A stretch of 34,876 bases of DNA, taken from an uncultured Lachnospiraceae bacterium (lineage in GTDB: Bacteria > Bacillota > Clostridia > Lachnospirales > Lachnospiraceae). The position numbers and the translations under genes are program-made. Positions 1 to 7,994 of the stretch are shown here, in pieces. The stretch spans positions 1-34,876 of the forward strand of contig CACXEU010000114.1 of NCBI GenBank assembly GCA_902766735.1. The letters run 5' to 3'. How positions within the stretch are numbered: the stretch's first letter is position 1; each line of letters starts with the position of its first letter. The notes beneath the pieces are model-generated. The model did not search any database, was not told where the DNA came from, and saw nothing but the letters and a program-made list of their open reading frames with translations.

Positions 1-1
1 G

Positions 2-127
2 GGTGAAAAAGCATGGCAGGACTGGTTTGATTCTGAACATGAATATTCCGTTAGTGATAAAGAATACTTTGCAAAAGGACTCAATAACTATCTCAATGTT
101 ATTGGATTTATTATTAAAAAACTATAA
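2..127 (+). CDS. C-terminal end of an unidentified protein (5' partial)
   Basis: An open frame enters from the left edge and stops at TAA 125-127. It gives 41 residues ending in ..NNYLNVIGFIIKKL. The composition (Trp, Asp, Glu and Tyr in the first half, a short hydrophobic end) looks like normal protein. A competing frame from base 3 runs on to 248, but it overlaps the end of the opposite gene and reads like a shadow. No family can be named from so little. The gene converges with the minus-strand gene ending at 186, with about 58 bases between them. Confidence 0.45.
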   Translation, partial: GEKAWQDWFDSEHEYSVSDKEYFAKGLNNYLNVIGFIIKKL

Positions 128-185
128 CTCAAACAACTTTGGAGAACTACCTCAAGGGTTCTTCGATTTTCATTATGAAACAATC

Positions 186-854
186 TTATCGCCTAAAATG
201 TTTTCCAAAAATATTATAAAAATAATTGTACTCATCATTTTTTCCTAAAACAAAAGCATAATGAGCATTTATTTTCCGTTCAAGCAAATAATCTAAATAC
301 TGTACCTGGTATTCCGCGTTGAATTTATGGTTTTCAAATTTTAAAATCAGTGGTACGTTCAATCCATAGCTTGTTTCTTCATCATATTCTTTGACACTCA
401 CGGTACAATTATTGGTTTGCTTTTCAATCAGCCTCAATGGAATCTTTGCCAAATCATACAAAAAATATTGCTCACTATCAGGCATCGTTTTCCCCAATGA
501 TTCCATATATATCCGAACCCATTCTTCAGACAAACCGGCATTGGAATATTGACTTGCCGATGTGACTGTAGGCGAATACGGTGGAATCTCTTTCTTTTTG
601 CCATACACAATTTTTTTGATTGTTTCCGGCGAGAGATAAAATTCCTCCGCCAGTTCGTTGACAGATTTGCCTGCCGAATAGCGTGCACAAATAGATGCAT
701 TTCTTTTATTTAACTTTTTCCTACAACCTGATGCTTCTCCCCACCCCATAGTTTGAGTACTCTTGGGAATATAGATTGCTTTTCCCTCTGCGTACTTTTG
801 AACCTCTCTCAATAAGCTTTCCGGGAGAATATCCCTTGCATTTTCGTACTTCAT
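186..854 (-). CDS. Mor-like helix-turn-helix protein (CD3324-type) with extra C-terminal domain
   Basis: 222 aa. Residues 1-90 match the pattern of small Mor-transcription-activator-like proteins of clostridia: MKYxxAxxILP, then IYIPK, then SGxRxxLxxRN, then a helix-turn-helix (about 61-84: AGKSVNELAEEFYLSPETIKKIVY). Those proteins usually end near residue 90. Here about 130 more residues follow, with no recognised motif and a basic end (GKHFRR). The ATG shares one base with the upstream stop (TAATG), so the gene is probably translationally coupled to the degenerate phosphotransferase before it. It is likely a DNA-binding regulator; its target is unknown. The HTH is a confident call, while the role of the C-terminal part is open. 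Confidence 0.75.
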   Translation of the reverse strand: MKYENARDILPESLLREVQKYAEGKAIYIPKSTQTMGWGEASGCRKKLNKRNASICARYSAGKSVNELAEEFYLSPETIKKIVYGKKKEIPPYSPTVTSASQYSNAGLSEEWVRIYMESLGKTMPDSEQYFLYDLAKIPLRLIEKQTNNCTVSVKEYDEETSYGLNVPLILKFENHKFNAEYQVQYLDYLLERKINAHYAFVLGKNDEYNYFYNIFGKHFRR

Positions 855-1558
855 TATAATTTATTAATTCTCTCCTCTAGTGCATTGATTGATTTGACAA
901 TTGACTCACAAGATACTATATCATCAATGGATGCATGCCATCTCAATGTGTCAATTCCTTTAAAATATGCCATACATAAAAATCTTTCCCTGAAGTCCTT
1001 GATTTCGATGTTTTTCTTCTTAGCATATTCATATAGTTTCTCCGGAACAAGAAGATACGGTTTATTCAGATCAAGAATAGCAAAATCCATCATAAAATCC
1101 ATGATTCCTGCCCTTCCCCAATCTGTACAGTAAGTCTTTCCATCTTCCTTTACAACCATATAGCAAAAAAATGTATTGTTATTTACCAGATATCTTTGTC
1201 CCTCACAATACTGAGCATACTGCAATGCCTTTCCAAGTATCTCTTCAAAATACTCCTTCTTTAGGAATGTTGTTTCAAACATAACCGTCCAATTTTTCCA
1301 ATACCCTTCATTGTTCTCATTGAATGTTTCTTTAATAAACTCAGTTACGGAAGAATACGGTGCCTGATTCTCTTCGTTAAATTCTCCATATCCTTCTACC
1401 GATGAAATGTCCGTATCTGCAATCTGAAAAATCATATCAAAAAATGCTTCGTAGTTATTTTCAAATTCTTCTACTGAAAGCTCGTCGGCATTTCTTCCTG
1501 TTGGGTTCATTACAATTTTATCATCTGTTAAATTTCTAATAAAAATATCTCTGTTCAT
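854..1558 (-). CDS. degenerate aminoglycoside-phosphotransferase-like protein (predicted pseudoenzyme)
   Basis: 234 aa. The layout follows the C-lobe of hygromycin-B 4-O-kinase-like APH enzymes: GYGEF (about 56-60), APYSSVTEFI, WKNW, an AxxYAQYCEGQRYLV segment, then the catalytic-loop position, then TDWGRAGIMDFMMDFA (145-160). In active enzymes the loop reads HxDxxxxN. Here it is NNNTFFCY (126-133), so the His, the catalytic Asp and the Asn are all gone, while the metal-binding-type Asp of DW (D146) remains. The ATP-binding N-lobe is also missing, since the protein is about 70-100 residues shorter than usual. It is therefore unlikely to phosphorylate anything; a binding or regulatory role, or decay, is more likely. 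Its TAA overlaps the ATG of the Mor-like gene. Confidence 0.65.
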   Translation of the reverse strand: MNRDIFIRNLTDDKIVMNPTGRNADELSVEEFENNYEAFFDMIFQIADTDISSVEGYGEFNEENQAPYSSVTEFIKETFNENNEGYWKNWTVMFETTFLKKEYFEEILGKALQYAQYCEGQRYLVNNNTFFCYMVVKEDGKTYCTDWGRAGIMDFMMDFAILDLNKPYLLVPEKLYEYAKKKNIEIKDFRERFLCMAYFKGIDTLRWHASIDDIVSCESIVKSINALEERINKL

Positions 1559-1760
1559 ATTATCATCCTTTCAATTATCATCTTATATTTGGTAATTGTA
1601 TCAGCGCTTTCTACAAGGATAATGATACCAACCTTTCCCATGGAGTAAAATAGATAGAACTATTATAATTGATTAATGCCTACTTTGGAAACTCTCATTT
1701 TTACTCCATTAAACTGATAGTACCAAAGCAGCAAGTGTAATATTATTCACTTCATCTGGC
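1559..1760. other. intergenic gap with a spaced inverted repeat
   Basis: About 200 AT-rich bases between the phosphotransferase-like gene and the end of the Nudix gene. An 11-base sequence, ATGGAGTAAAA (1640-1650), recurs inverted as TTTTACTCCAT (1699-1709), with 48 bases between. No T-tract terminator or clear promoter is visible. The repeat may be an operator or the remnant ends of a small element. Confidence 0.3.
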
Positions 1761-2909
1761 TTAAAAAGTAAAGATGCTTTCCGCAATCCCCATCGTCTCT
1801 TCCTGCGTTCTCTCCTCTTCCCTGTAAATTACCTGGAACCCCGACTTTTCAAATATCTCATAATTCTCCTTAGAATTAATCCTTGTTAAGATTTCACGAT
1901 AATTATCCAAGGCTGCCTGTGGATCAGGTTCCTCCAACATCAGCTGATAAAGAAACTGCTTTTCCGAATCCGGTCGTTCAAAGAATCGACGAACGGAAAT
2001 CTGCGGGTCAGCCAACATCACAATCACATGACTCTTATCTGAAATCTTTCTCAATGTCTCAATACTAATATTGGTATCCACAAAGATTTTCTTTTCTCGC
2101 ATCTCAGGTTCTATCAATAACTCCTCCAGAATCTGCAATTCAATAATTTCGCATTCCATTGCCACATCATTAATCCACCGGACATATTCCTCCGGTGTCC
2201 TTCGAATAAATTCGTGCCAATCCTGAAGATCTCTGGTATAGGTAAGATTCGGAAATTCCTTGCTATCTAGTTCCGGCAATTTTTTATCATGATAATTTTC
2301 TTCCAAAGCAATTCCCTGATATCTTTCCGCCAGATTTTTTACTAACGTGGACTTTCCGGCATAAGCATTTCCAATCACAAAATAAACATTCCTAAAATTC
2401 ATCTTTTGCTGAATCATTTGAAGTACACGAAGCTCTCTTTTAATCATGATTTCGTCAAAAAAGTTATCACTCTGATATTCATCGTTTGCCTGAATCGCCA
2501 CCTTAAGATCAACGACTCTTAAGACAAACTCCGCTTCTTTCTCATATTCATCCAATTCCTGACTTGCAAGCTGATTCTCCACATCGCAAAAATAGTAATA
2601 GTTTTCCTGCTCGAAAATGGTATTCTCACTTTCATCACTCTTTTGTCTTCGAAGAACACTTCCAAATTCTCGAATGCTTTCCGGAATCACTAACATCCCC
2701 ACTTCTTCTCTGACTTCACGAATCAGAGCTTCCACCTTATCTTCATCATTATGAATTCCACCACCGGGAAATTTATAGTATTTTTCTTTCTTACTATAAA
2801 CAAGAGCAATTTTGTCCCCTTGAAGGATAATCGCTCTGGCTGACGGTCTACGAAAAATCTCATCCGTTTTCTTATAATCTTTTAAGTCAATTTCAAAAAG
2901 TCGTTCCAT
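1761..2909 (-). CDS. Nudix hydrolase fused to a P-loop kinase-like domain
   Basis: 382 aa in two parts. Residues about 20-150 form a Nudix domain with a complete Nudix box at 50-72 (G-x5-E, then REVREEVG), so hydrolysis of a nucleoside-diphosphate-linked substrate is plausible. Residues about 172-382 begin NVYFVIGNAYAGKST, a Walker A loop at 180-188, followed by a small-kinase-like domain with FVDTNIS (Walker B-like) and RRFFERPDSEKQF. The substrate of either half cannot be read from sequence. The start is well supported: AAAGGAGCGGAAG sits directly before the ATG. It lies 15 bases after the U32-like gene on the same strand, so the two are probably co-transcribed. Both active-site motifs look intact. 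Confidence 0.75.
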   Translation of the reverse strand: MERLFEIDLKDYKKTDEIFRRPSARAIILQGDKIALVYSKKEKYYKFPGGGIHNDEDKVEALIREVREEVGMLVIPESIREFGSVLRRQKSDESENTIFEQENYYYFCDVENQLASQELDEYEKEAEFVLRVVDLKVAIQANDEYQSDNFFDEIMIKRELRVLQMIQQKMNFRNVYFVIGNAYAGKSTLVKNLAERYQGIALEENYHDKKLPELDSKEFPNLTYTRDLQDWHEFIRRTPEEYVRWINDVAMECEIIELQILEELLIEPEMREKKIFVDTNISIETLRKISDKSHVIVMLADPQISVRRFFERPDSEKQFLYQLMLEEPDPQAALDNYREILTRINSKENYEIFEKSGFQVIYREEERTQEETMGIAESIFTF

Positions 2910-2924
2910 CTTCCGCTCCTTTTC

Positions 2925-3818
2925 CTAAAACAAATCCAGCGAACTGGACAAATAAATTTCTTCCCGTACTTTTAACTGATGCTCCGGTTTCGTCATATAA
3001 TAAAGCAGAAATTCCAGAATCATTGCACTGCCTAGGCTTCTCCCCTCAATTTTAAAATTCCGAAAACCTGCCGGAGCATACACCTTCTGAATGTCATCAA
3101 TTCCTATAAATCCCGGATTGTTTATTGCATCAGAAAACCGATACCCTCTTTGGGCAGTCGGTGACACACACACATGGTCGTCACAGTCCATGTCCAGATT
3201 CTTCCTACTGACATTTTCATAGCAATCCTTTCGGGCATAGCAGTCAAACCAACAACACTCATTGCAGAGAAATTCTACCTTTTCCTTTTGCACTTCTGTT
3301 AGTCTGTCAAGTTGTTCCAGTTCCTTGTTGAGTCGAAAATCCGGAACCACATATCGAAATTCATCCCGGTTCAATTCCCTTTCAAACTCTCGAAAATCTG
3401 TCAGCACCTTCGTCGTAGAGGAAACAAAGTAAAACTCCGGATAATTCTTTTGAAGATACTCCAACAGTAAATCCGAATGGATGATAATTCCGTTGTTTCC
3501 ACCATTTTCAAACAGTTCACAAAGTCGATTACAAAACCGGTCGGAAAGATGCTTCTCTTCCAAAAGAGAATTACTGAAGGTCAGTCGTGCTGATATGTCA
3601 TATGTATTTATTAGTTCCAATACCTTCTCCGGTGATTCTTCTCCAAATCCTACGCGTCCGCCACCCCACAAGCATTCCTGTGGAGCTCCATAAATCGATC
3701 CGATTTCGCACCACTCATAGAAATATTCCCTGTGTTCCCGAAACAGAGACAGGAACATCCGATATAACTCATAGAATTCAAACAATCCCGGAAGATGGTA
3801 ATAAATCTTCTTCTCCAT
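2925..3818 (-). CDS. peptidase U32 / UbiV-like protein
   Basis: 297 aa from the ATG at 3818, which has GGAG six bases upstream; a longer frame back to 3911 would cross the promoter. Family hints are the late FKIEGR motif (255-260), typical of U32 proteins, a TIM-barrel-like run (NGIIIHSDLLLEYL, FYFVSSTTKVLTD, YVVPDFRL), and a Cys cluster (185, 188, 189, 193, 199, then 212 and 217) where UbiU/UbiV-like U32 proteins hold a 4Fe-4S centre. This suggests an Fe-S U32-like protein rather than a classical protease. It is the first gene of a two-gene unit with the Nudix/P-loop protein. U32 membership is inferred from motifs only. Confidence 0.6.
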   Translation of the reverse strand: MEKKIYYHLPGLFEFYELYRMFLSLFREHREYFYEWCEIGSIYGAPQECLWGGGRVGFGEESPEKVLELINTYDISARLTFSNSLLEEKHLSDRFCNRLCELFENGGNNGIIIHSDLLLEYLQKNYPEFYFVSSTTKVLTDFREFERELNRDEFRYVVPDFRLNKELEQLDRLTEVQKEKVEFLCNECCWFDCYARKDCYENVSRKNLDMDCDDHVCVSPTAQRGYRFSDAINNPGFIGIDDIQKVYAPAGFRNFKIEGRSLGSAMILEFLLYYMTKPEHQLKVREEIYLSSSLDLF

Positions 3819-3855
3819 GATTTCTCCATCTCCATACCTGATATAAACCTTGTTT

Positions 3856-3864
3856 AGTATATCA
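3856..3864 (-). promoter_or_regulatory. extended -10 promoter of the U32-Nudix unit
   Basis: On the minus strand TGATATACT gives an extended -10 (TG-A-TATACT), 38 bases before the ATG at 3818. No good -35 is seen 16-18 bases upstream, as expected for extended -10 promoters. Confidence 0.5.
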
Positions 3865-3902
3865 TATCGAACAATGATTTGCGAAGAACAGACTCCCTTT
3901 TC

Positions 3903-3931
3903 TTGAGCCACGATTTCATTTTTGATATAAT
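3903..3931 (+). promoter_or_regulatory. promoter of the DUF218 lipoprotein gene
   Basis: TTGAGC, a 17-base spacer and TATAAT, with TG one base before the -10 (TGATATAAT). It sits 43 bases before the ATG at 3975, back to back with the minus-strand promoter at 3856-3864. Confidence 0.65.
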
Positions 3932-3974
3932 AAATACAATATTATGTTCGGAAAATTTCATAGGAGGTATGATT

Positions 3975-4865
3975 ATGAAGAAAAAACTTTATTGCATTTC
4001 TACCCTGTTACTAAGTTGCTCTTTTCTTCTATACTTCTCTGGATGCTCCAATGAAAAAAAAGCAACAGAGACGAAACGGGAGAAGCAGGAAATTATAGAG
4101 GAAATGGTTGTGGATTATGGAACCTACGGTAAAGACGCCGATGAGAAGGTGGACGCATTGTTGAAAGAACTTCGGACCACAGATTCAGATTGTGGAAAAC
4201 GTTGGGACAGTATTATGAAGCTATGGGGCACTACCAACACCGATTTATCTCTAAATTATGATATTCTTCCGGACAATCTTTCTGACACGGATTCTTTGTG
4301 TCTAGTAGCTTTGGGCTTCCAGTTAAATCCTGACGGTTCCATGAAAGATGAACTGATTGAACGGTTAAAAGTTTTAAAGAACAGTGCCGAAAAATATCCT
4401 AATGCATTGATTGTTTGCACCGGTGGTGGCACCGCAGAAGATGATAAAACTGCAACAGAAGCCGGAAAGATGGCGGAGTGGCTGATTCAGCAGGGAATTG
4501 AAGAAAACCGGATTATTGTAGAAGATCAATCCGTTACCACAGCACAAAATGCCATTTATACTTTTGATATCCTTGAAAAACAGTATCCCCAGGTAAAAGA
4601 GTTGGCTATTATTTCAAGCGATTATCACATTGCAACCGGAACACTTCTATTCGAAGCAGAATCACTTCTTAGAGCCCAAAGCATCAATGATGCCCGACCA
4701 GAAGTTGTATCCAATGCAGCCTGGAAAGCACCATCCGGAACGCTTTCAACAATGTTCCAAGCCGGTGCATTAATCGAACTCTCCGGAGATGTGGATACAG
4801 CATTTGAAATCTATTACGACACTTATGACATTCACAAACTTCCGGATATTCATGAAGGAAAATAG
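3975..4865 (+). CDS. DUF218 (YdcF/ElyC-like) lipoprotein
   Basis: 296 aa. The ATG at 3975 follows AGGAGGT by six bases; the longer frame from 3879 lacks a site and crosses the promoter. Residues 1-24 are a lipoprotein signal (KKK, hydrophobic run, FSGC with Cys24). Residues about 105-250 have the DUF218 pattern: LCLVALGFQLNPDG, CTGGGTAEDDKTATEAGKMAEWL, ENRIIVEDQSVTTAQNA and AIISSDYH. Family members are linked to envelope polysaccharide metabolism, but the reaction is not settled. The protein would sit on the outer face of the membrane. It is monocistronic, with its own promoter and a terminator at 4873-4909. Confidence 0.8.
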   Translation: MKKKLYCISTLLLSCSFLLYFSGCSNEKKATETKREKQEIIEEMVVDYGTYGKDADEKVDALLKELRTTDSDCGKRWDSIMKLWGTTNTDLSLNYDILPDNLSDTDSLCLVALGFQLNPDGSMKDELIERLKVLKNSAEKYPNALIVCTGGGTAEDDKTATEAGKMAEWLIQQGIEENRIIVEDQSVTTAQNAIYTFDILEKQYPQVKELAIISSDYHIATGTLLFEAESLLRAQSINDARPEVVSNAAWKAPSGTLSTMFQAGALIELSGDVDTAFEIYYDTYDIHKLPDIHEGK

Positions 4866-4872
4866 AAAAATA

Positions 4873-4909
4873 GCCTTGCACTTATCGCAAGGCCATTTTT
4901 TTATTTTAA
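4873..4909. terminator. bidirectional Rho-independent terminator
   Basis: GCCTTGC (4873-4879) pairs with GCAAGGC (4887-4893) over a 7-base loop. T-rich tracts follow on both strands, TTTTTTT on plus from 4896 and ATTTTTC on minus. It lies between the convergent lipoprotein gene and ktrA and can end both transcripts. Confidence 0.85.
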
Positions 4910-5551
4910 TAACTTATCCAATTTCTTATCTTCTCCAATGACAATGACATAAATGCCTACACTTAATGGTTTGTCCGCATCGACATTGGTAATTATTTTC
5001 TCATCTTTTCTAATGGCAATGACATTCACGCCATGTTTTTTTCGTAAGTTTAATTCCATCAGAGTTTTTCCGACCCATTGCTTTGGAATCACTGCCTCGA
5101 TGATACTAACCCCTTCTTCCAGGTTAATGAAATCACGAAGGTTCTCGTATCGCAGCGTCTTCGCAATTTTTTCCCCCATTTCCTCTTCCGGATGCATAAT
5201 AATGTCCGCTCCGACTTTCTTCAGAATTCTTCCCTGAAGTTTGTCCTTTGCACGGGCATATACCGTCTGAACGCCCATTTCCTTACATGCGATGATTGCC
5301 ATAATACTTGCCTCAAGGTTTTCACCAAGCGTAATGACAGCCACATCCACATTTCCAATGCTCAAGGACTTTAATGCATCAATATCATTTACATCGACCT
5401 TTACCGCATAAGCAACTTTGTCTGCCATTTCGTCGATTACTTTCTGATCATTGTCAATGACAATTACCTGACCACCACTTTCAGAAAAGCGTGTTGCAAC
5501 CGCTTTTCCCATTCTTCCTAATCCAAACACTGCAATCTCTTTTACTTCCAT
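4901..5551 (-). CDS. ktrA: KtrA, potassium uptake regulatory subunit (RCK)
   Basis: 216 aa from the ATG at 5551, preceded by TAGGAG; the longer frame to 5665 runs inside ktrB. Residues 1-130 are an RCK_N Rossmann domain: G10-L-G12-R-M-G15 binds the nucleotide phosphates and VIDND (31-35) marks the end of strand 2. Residues about 140-216 are an RCK_C domain (GVSIIEAVIP..VGKTLMELNLRKKHGVNVIAI), which in Firmicutes KtrA can bind c-di-AMP. KtrA forms a cytoplasmic ring that gates the KtrB channel in response to ATP/ADP. The ktrB stop lies 43 bases upstream. Length and motifs are normal. Confidence 0.93.
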   Translation of the reverse strand: MEVKEIAVFGLGRMGKAVATRFSESGGQVIVIDNDQKVIDEMADKVAYAVKVDVNDIDALKSLSIGNVDVAVITLGENLEASIMAIIACKEMGVQTVYARAKDKLQGRILKKVGADIIMHPEEEMGEKIAKTLRYENLRDFINLEEGVSIIEAVIPKQWVGKTLMELNLRKKHGVNVIAIRKDEKIITNVDADKPLSVGIYVIVIGEDKKLDKLLK

Positions 5552-5594
5552 TTTTATTCTCCTATATATTTCAGAATTTTTTCTTATTTTATGA

Positions 5595-6971
5595 CTAACC
5601 AATAATAATCTTTCTTTCCGGCAACTCCGTTTCCTTTGCCCGACTCTGTCTAGCAGCAAAGGCACTGGCTAAAGTAATTGGACCGATTCTTCCCATAAAC
5701 ATTAACAGGATAATGATGAGCTTGCCAACGACCGACAGAGATGCGGTAAAGTCCATACTCAATCCCACAGTACCAATTGCCGAAAATACTTCATACGCAA
5801 TAATCTTAATGGAGGCTCCTTCCGTTTCTGTTAAAACAATCATCGCGATAATTGCAGACAAAACACTGATGGTTGCAACAGCCAATGCGGTTCGAACATT
5901 TTCTTTACTGATTCTTCTGCGAAATACCTCTGCTTCTTCTTTTCCTCGAATGACACTTACTACCTCAATCAAGAGAATTGCAACCGTAGTAGTTTTAATT
6001 CCTCCGGCAGTTCCAACCGGTGAACCACCAATCAACATCAGTATACACATTAACATGGAAGTGCTCGCCTTAAATCCGGTCTGGGTAATGGTACAAAAAC
6101 CGGCAGTTCGAAGAGTTACCGATTGAAAAGCTGCCGCTAACACCTTATTTCCCATAGTCATGTTTCCAATACTTTTCGGATTATCATACTCCAATCCCAG
6201 CACGATGACAACACCTATGATTAGAAGGAATGCTGTCATGCTGATTACTATTTTTCCATGTAATGACATCCGTTCCCAAAGTTTTCCCGGTGCAAGGCTT
6301 CCATTGATTATCCTTTTAATCAGATCAACGATTTCCCACCATACAATAAATCCAAGGCCACCGCTGATAATAATCAGCATGACTACAATATTAAAATAAG
6401 TATCACCAACATATGGCATCAGACTGGAATCTCCTAGTAAATCAATTCCCGCATTACAAAAAGCTGAAATGGAATGAAAAATTGAAAAAATGATTCCTCT
6501 CTTCCAGCCGAACTGTGGAATAAATCGAACACTTAATCCGACCGCTCCCAGAAATTCAATCAGAATCGTTGTCTTTATGATTCTAAGAACTAATGCAACC
6601 ATTCCGCTGGATGTATCCAGGCTATAAGACTCCTGAATTACCTTACGGCTTGCCAGGGAAATTCTTCTTCGAAGCAACGCCAAAAAACCTGTGGCAATAC
6701 AGATTACTCCCAGCCCACCAAGCTGAATTAAAAACAAAATAACAACCTTTCCAAAGGCACTCCAATGAGAATATGTAGGAACTGTTACAAGTCCCGTAAC
6801 ACAAACCGATGTGGTTGAGGTAAATAAAGCATCCACAAAACCTGTAGCCTTTCCATTTGCCGCACTCATAGGCAGCGACAGTAATCCTGCACCAACAAGG
6901 ATTACCAGAAGAAATCCCAGAAAAATAATTCTCGGAGTATTGTTCAGTCTTTTTCTTAAAAATTTAATCAT
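5595..6971 (-). CDS. ktrB: KtrB, potassium uptake membrane subunit (TrkH/Ktr family)
   Basis: 458 aa. Four repeated membrane-pore-membrane units are visible. Their filter loops are TSVCVTGL (54-61), SAFCNAGI (169-176), VTLRTAGF (285-292) and the SAIGTVGLS loop (398-406). The GGSPVGTAGGIKTTT segment (315-329) in the third unit matches the mobile intramembrane loop of KtrB/TrkH. It carries K+ (Na+-coupled in studied members) across the cytoplasmic membrane and is gated by KtrA, encoded next. An upstream one-pass membrane protein gene ends 18 bases before the ATG, so ktrB belongs to the longer minus-strand operon. Confidence 0.93.
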   Translation of the reverse strand: MIKFLRKRLNNTPRIIFLGFLLVILVGAGLLSLPMSAANGKATGFVDALFTSTTSVCVTGLVTVPTYSHWSAFGKVVILFLIQLGGLGVICIATGFLALLRRRISLASRKVIQESYSLDTSSGMVALVLRIIKTTILIEFLGAVGLSVRFIPQFGWKRGIIFSIFHSISAFCNAGIDLLGDSSLMPYVGDTYFNIVVMLIIISGGLGFIVWWEIVDLIKRIINGSLAPGKLWERMSLHGKIVISMTAFLLIIGVVIVLGLEYDNPKSIGNMTMGNKVLAAAFQSVTLRTAGFCTITQTGFKASTSMLMCILMLIGGSPVGTAGGIKTTTVAILLIEVVSVIRGKEEAEVFRRRISKENVRTALAVATISVLSAIIAMIVLTETEGASIKIIAYEVFSAIGTVGLSMDFTASLSVVGKLIIILLMFMGRIGPITLASAFAARQSRAKETELPERKIIIG

Positions 6972-6989
6972 GATTTCATTCCTTCCCCA

Positions 6990-7640
6990 TTATTCACATG
7001 TTAAAAATCCTTCAAATAATTCTCCGAAATAATCATTCATCCCTCGAAAGATAATACATACGGAATAACCTTTTACTTTTCTGGTATAAAGATTCACACG
7101 CCCCCATTTCTCAGCTGTGTAGACATCTACGTCAATAACCCGATATGTTTCGCTTGATAAAAGGTCTTCATAAGGATCCCCCCAAGTATATTTTTCTCCT
7201 GACACAGAATTTGACATCTCACGCAATATTTTTTTTATTTGTTTTCTCCCGGAAGGGTCATCCAAATTCAATTCTCCTCGAAGAACAATAATCGACATCG
7301 AGTTTTCCTGACTATTCGACACCGCCGTAAATTCCTGATAAGTTCGAACTTCGTTCCAATCTGATTCTAACAAATGATTCACTTCATCTTTAGAAAATCC
7401 GGATAATGTCATCTGATACCCTTCCGGACATTTGAACCTAATTTTGAAAAAATCATTTTCGTACATATTTTCTTGTTCCACGATATGCCCCTGCTCATAT
7501 GGTACCGCCTTGACAAACTGATAAACAGTAATGATTCCAATGAGTGCAACCAGCATAACAAGAGCCATCACAGCTGCAATCTTTATGGTATCCTTATTCA
7601 CTGGCTCCTCTTCTAGATCTAGTGTTACTTCTACGTCCAT
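6990..7640 (-). CDS. one-pass membrane protein, function unknown
   Basis: 216 aa. An acidic N-terminus (1-18) is followed by one membrane segment (about 20-43), then about 170 residues outside: FKIRFKCPEGYQMTLSGF, a stretch with SIIVLRGELN, and an end rich in Tyr and Arg (VNLYTRKVKGYSVCIIFRG). The outer part reads like a small globular alpha/beta domain, but I do not recognise a family. AAGGAGAAAGA supports the ATG. It lies nine bases after the Cys-rich protein gene and 18 bases before ktrB, so co-transcription with both is likely. A role linked to K+ uptake or the envelope would be only a guess. Confidence 0.7.
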   Translation of the reverse strand: MDVEVTLDLEEEPVNKDTIKIAAVMALVMLVALIGIITVYQFVKAVPYEQGHIVEQENMYENDFFKIRFKCPEGYQMTLSGFSKDEVNHLLESDWNEVRTYQEFTAVSNSQENSMSIIVLRGELNLDDPSGRKQIKKILREMSNSVSGEKYTWGDPYEDLLSSETYRVIDVDVYTAEKWGRVNLYTRKVKGYSVCIIFRGMNDYFGELFEGFLTCE

Positions 7641-7649
7641 TCTTTCTCC

Positions 7650-7889
7650 TTATCCTTTCCTTAGAAAGGCAATAATTGCTTCGTAATTTTCCGGGACATG
7701 AGGAAAGCTGCATTGCGAGCAGTCCTTTACCGTTCGGTCCCCTTTCTCAATATATGACGGGTTTCCAAGACATTTCTCCTGATTGTACATTGGGCAATAA
7801 CAAAACATACAATTGAAATTTTCTAAGCCCTTATGACACGGGAAATACTTGCACCCACGATTTTCAAAAAATTTATAAGAATTCTCCAT
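7650..7889 (-). CDS. cysteine-rich small domain protein
   Basis: 79 aa with ten cysteines arranged as GCKYFPCHKG, FNCMFCYCPMYNQEKC and DCSQCSFPH. This matches the cysteine-rich small domain family (PF04071 type), in which the Cys probably bind zinc or an Fe-S cluster. Family members are sometimes found near cobalamin genes; no such gene is nearby here. AAGGAGAAAGAATC precedes the ATG. It is part of the minus-strand operon between the NlpC/P60 gene and the one-pass membrane protein. Its biochemical role is unknown. Confidence 0.75.
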   Translation of the reverse strand: MENSYKFFENRGCKYFPCHKGLENFNCMFCYCPMYNQEKCLGNPSYIEKGDRTVKDCSQCSFPHVPENYEAIIAFLRKG

Positions 7890-7994
7890 GATTCTTTCTC
7901 CTTGCGGTAGGAACCGGTTCTCTTTTTCCTGAAGTCCCGCATATCCAGAACCGTACCAGTTTTCCCTGATAGTTCACCTTTGATACATCTTCTT

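Noticed and set aside
3..248. 81-aa open frame on plus at the left edge
   Set aside because: It overlaps the end of the minus-strand Mor-like gene, and the neighbouring frame 2-127 reads like a more natural protein end.
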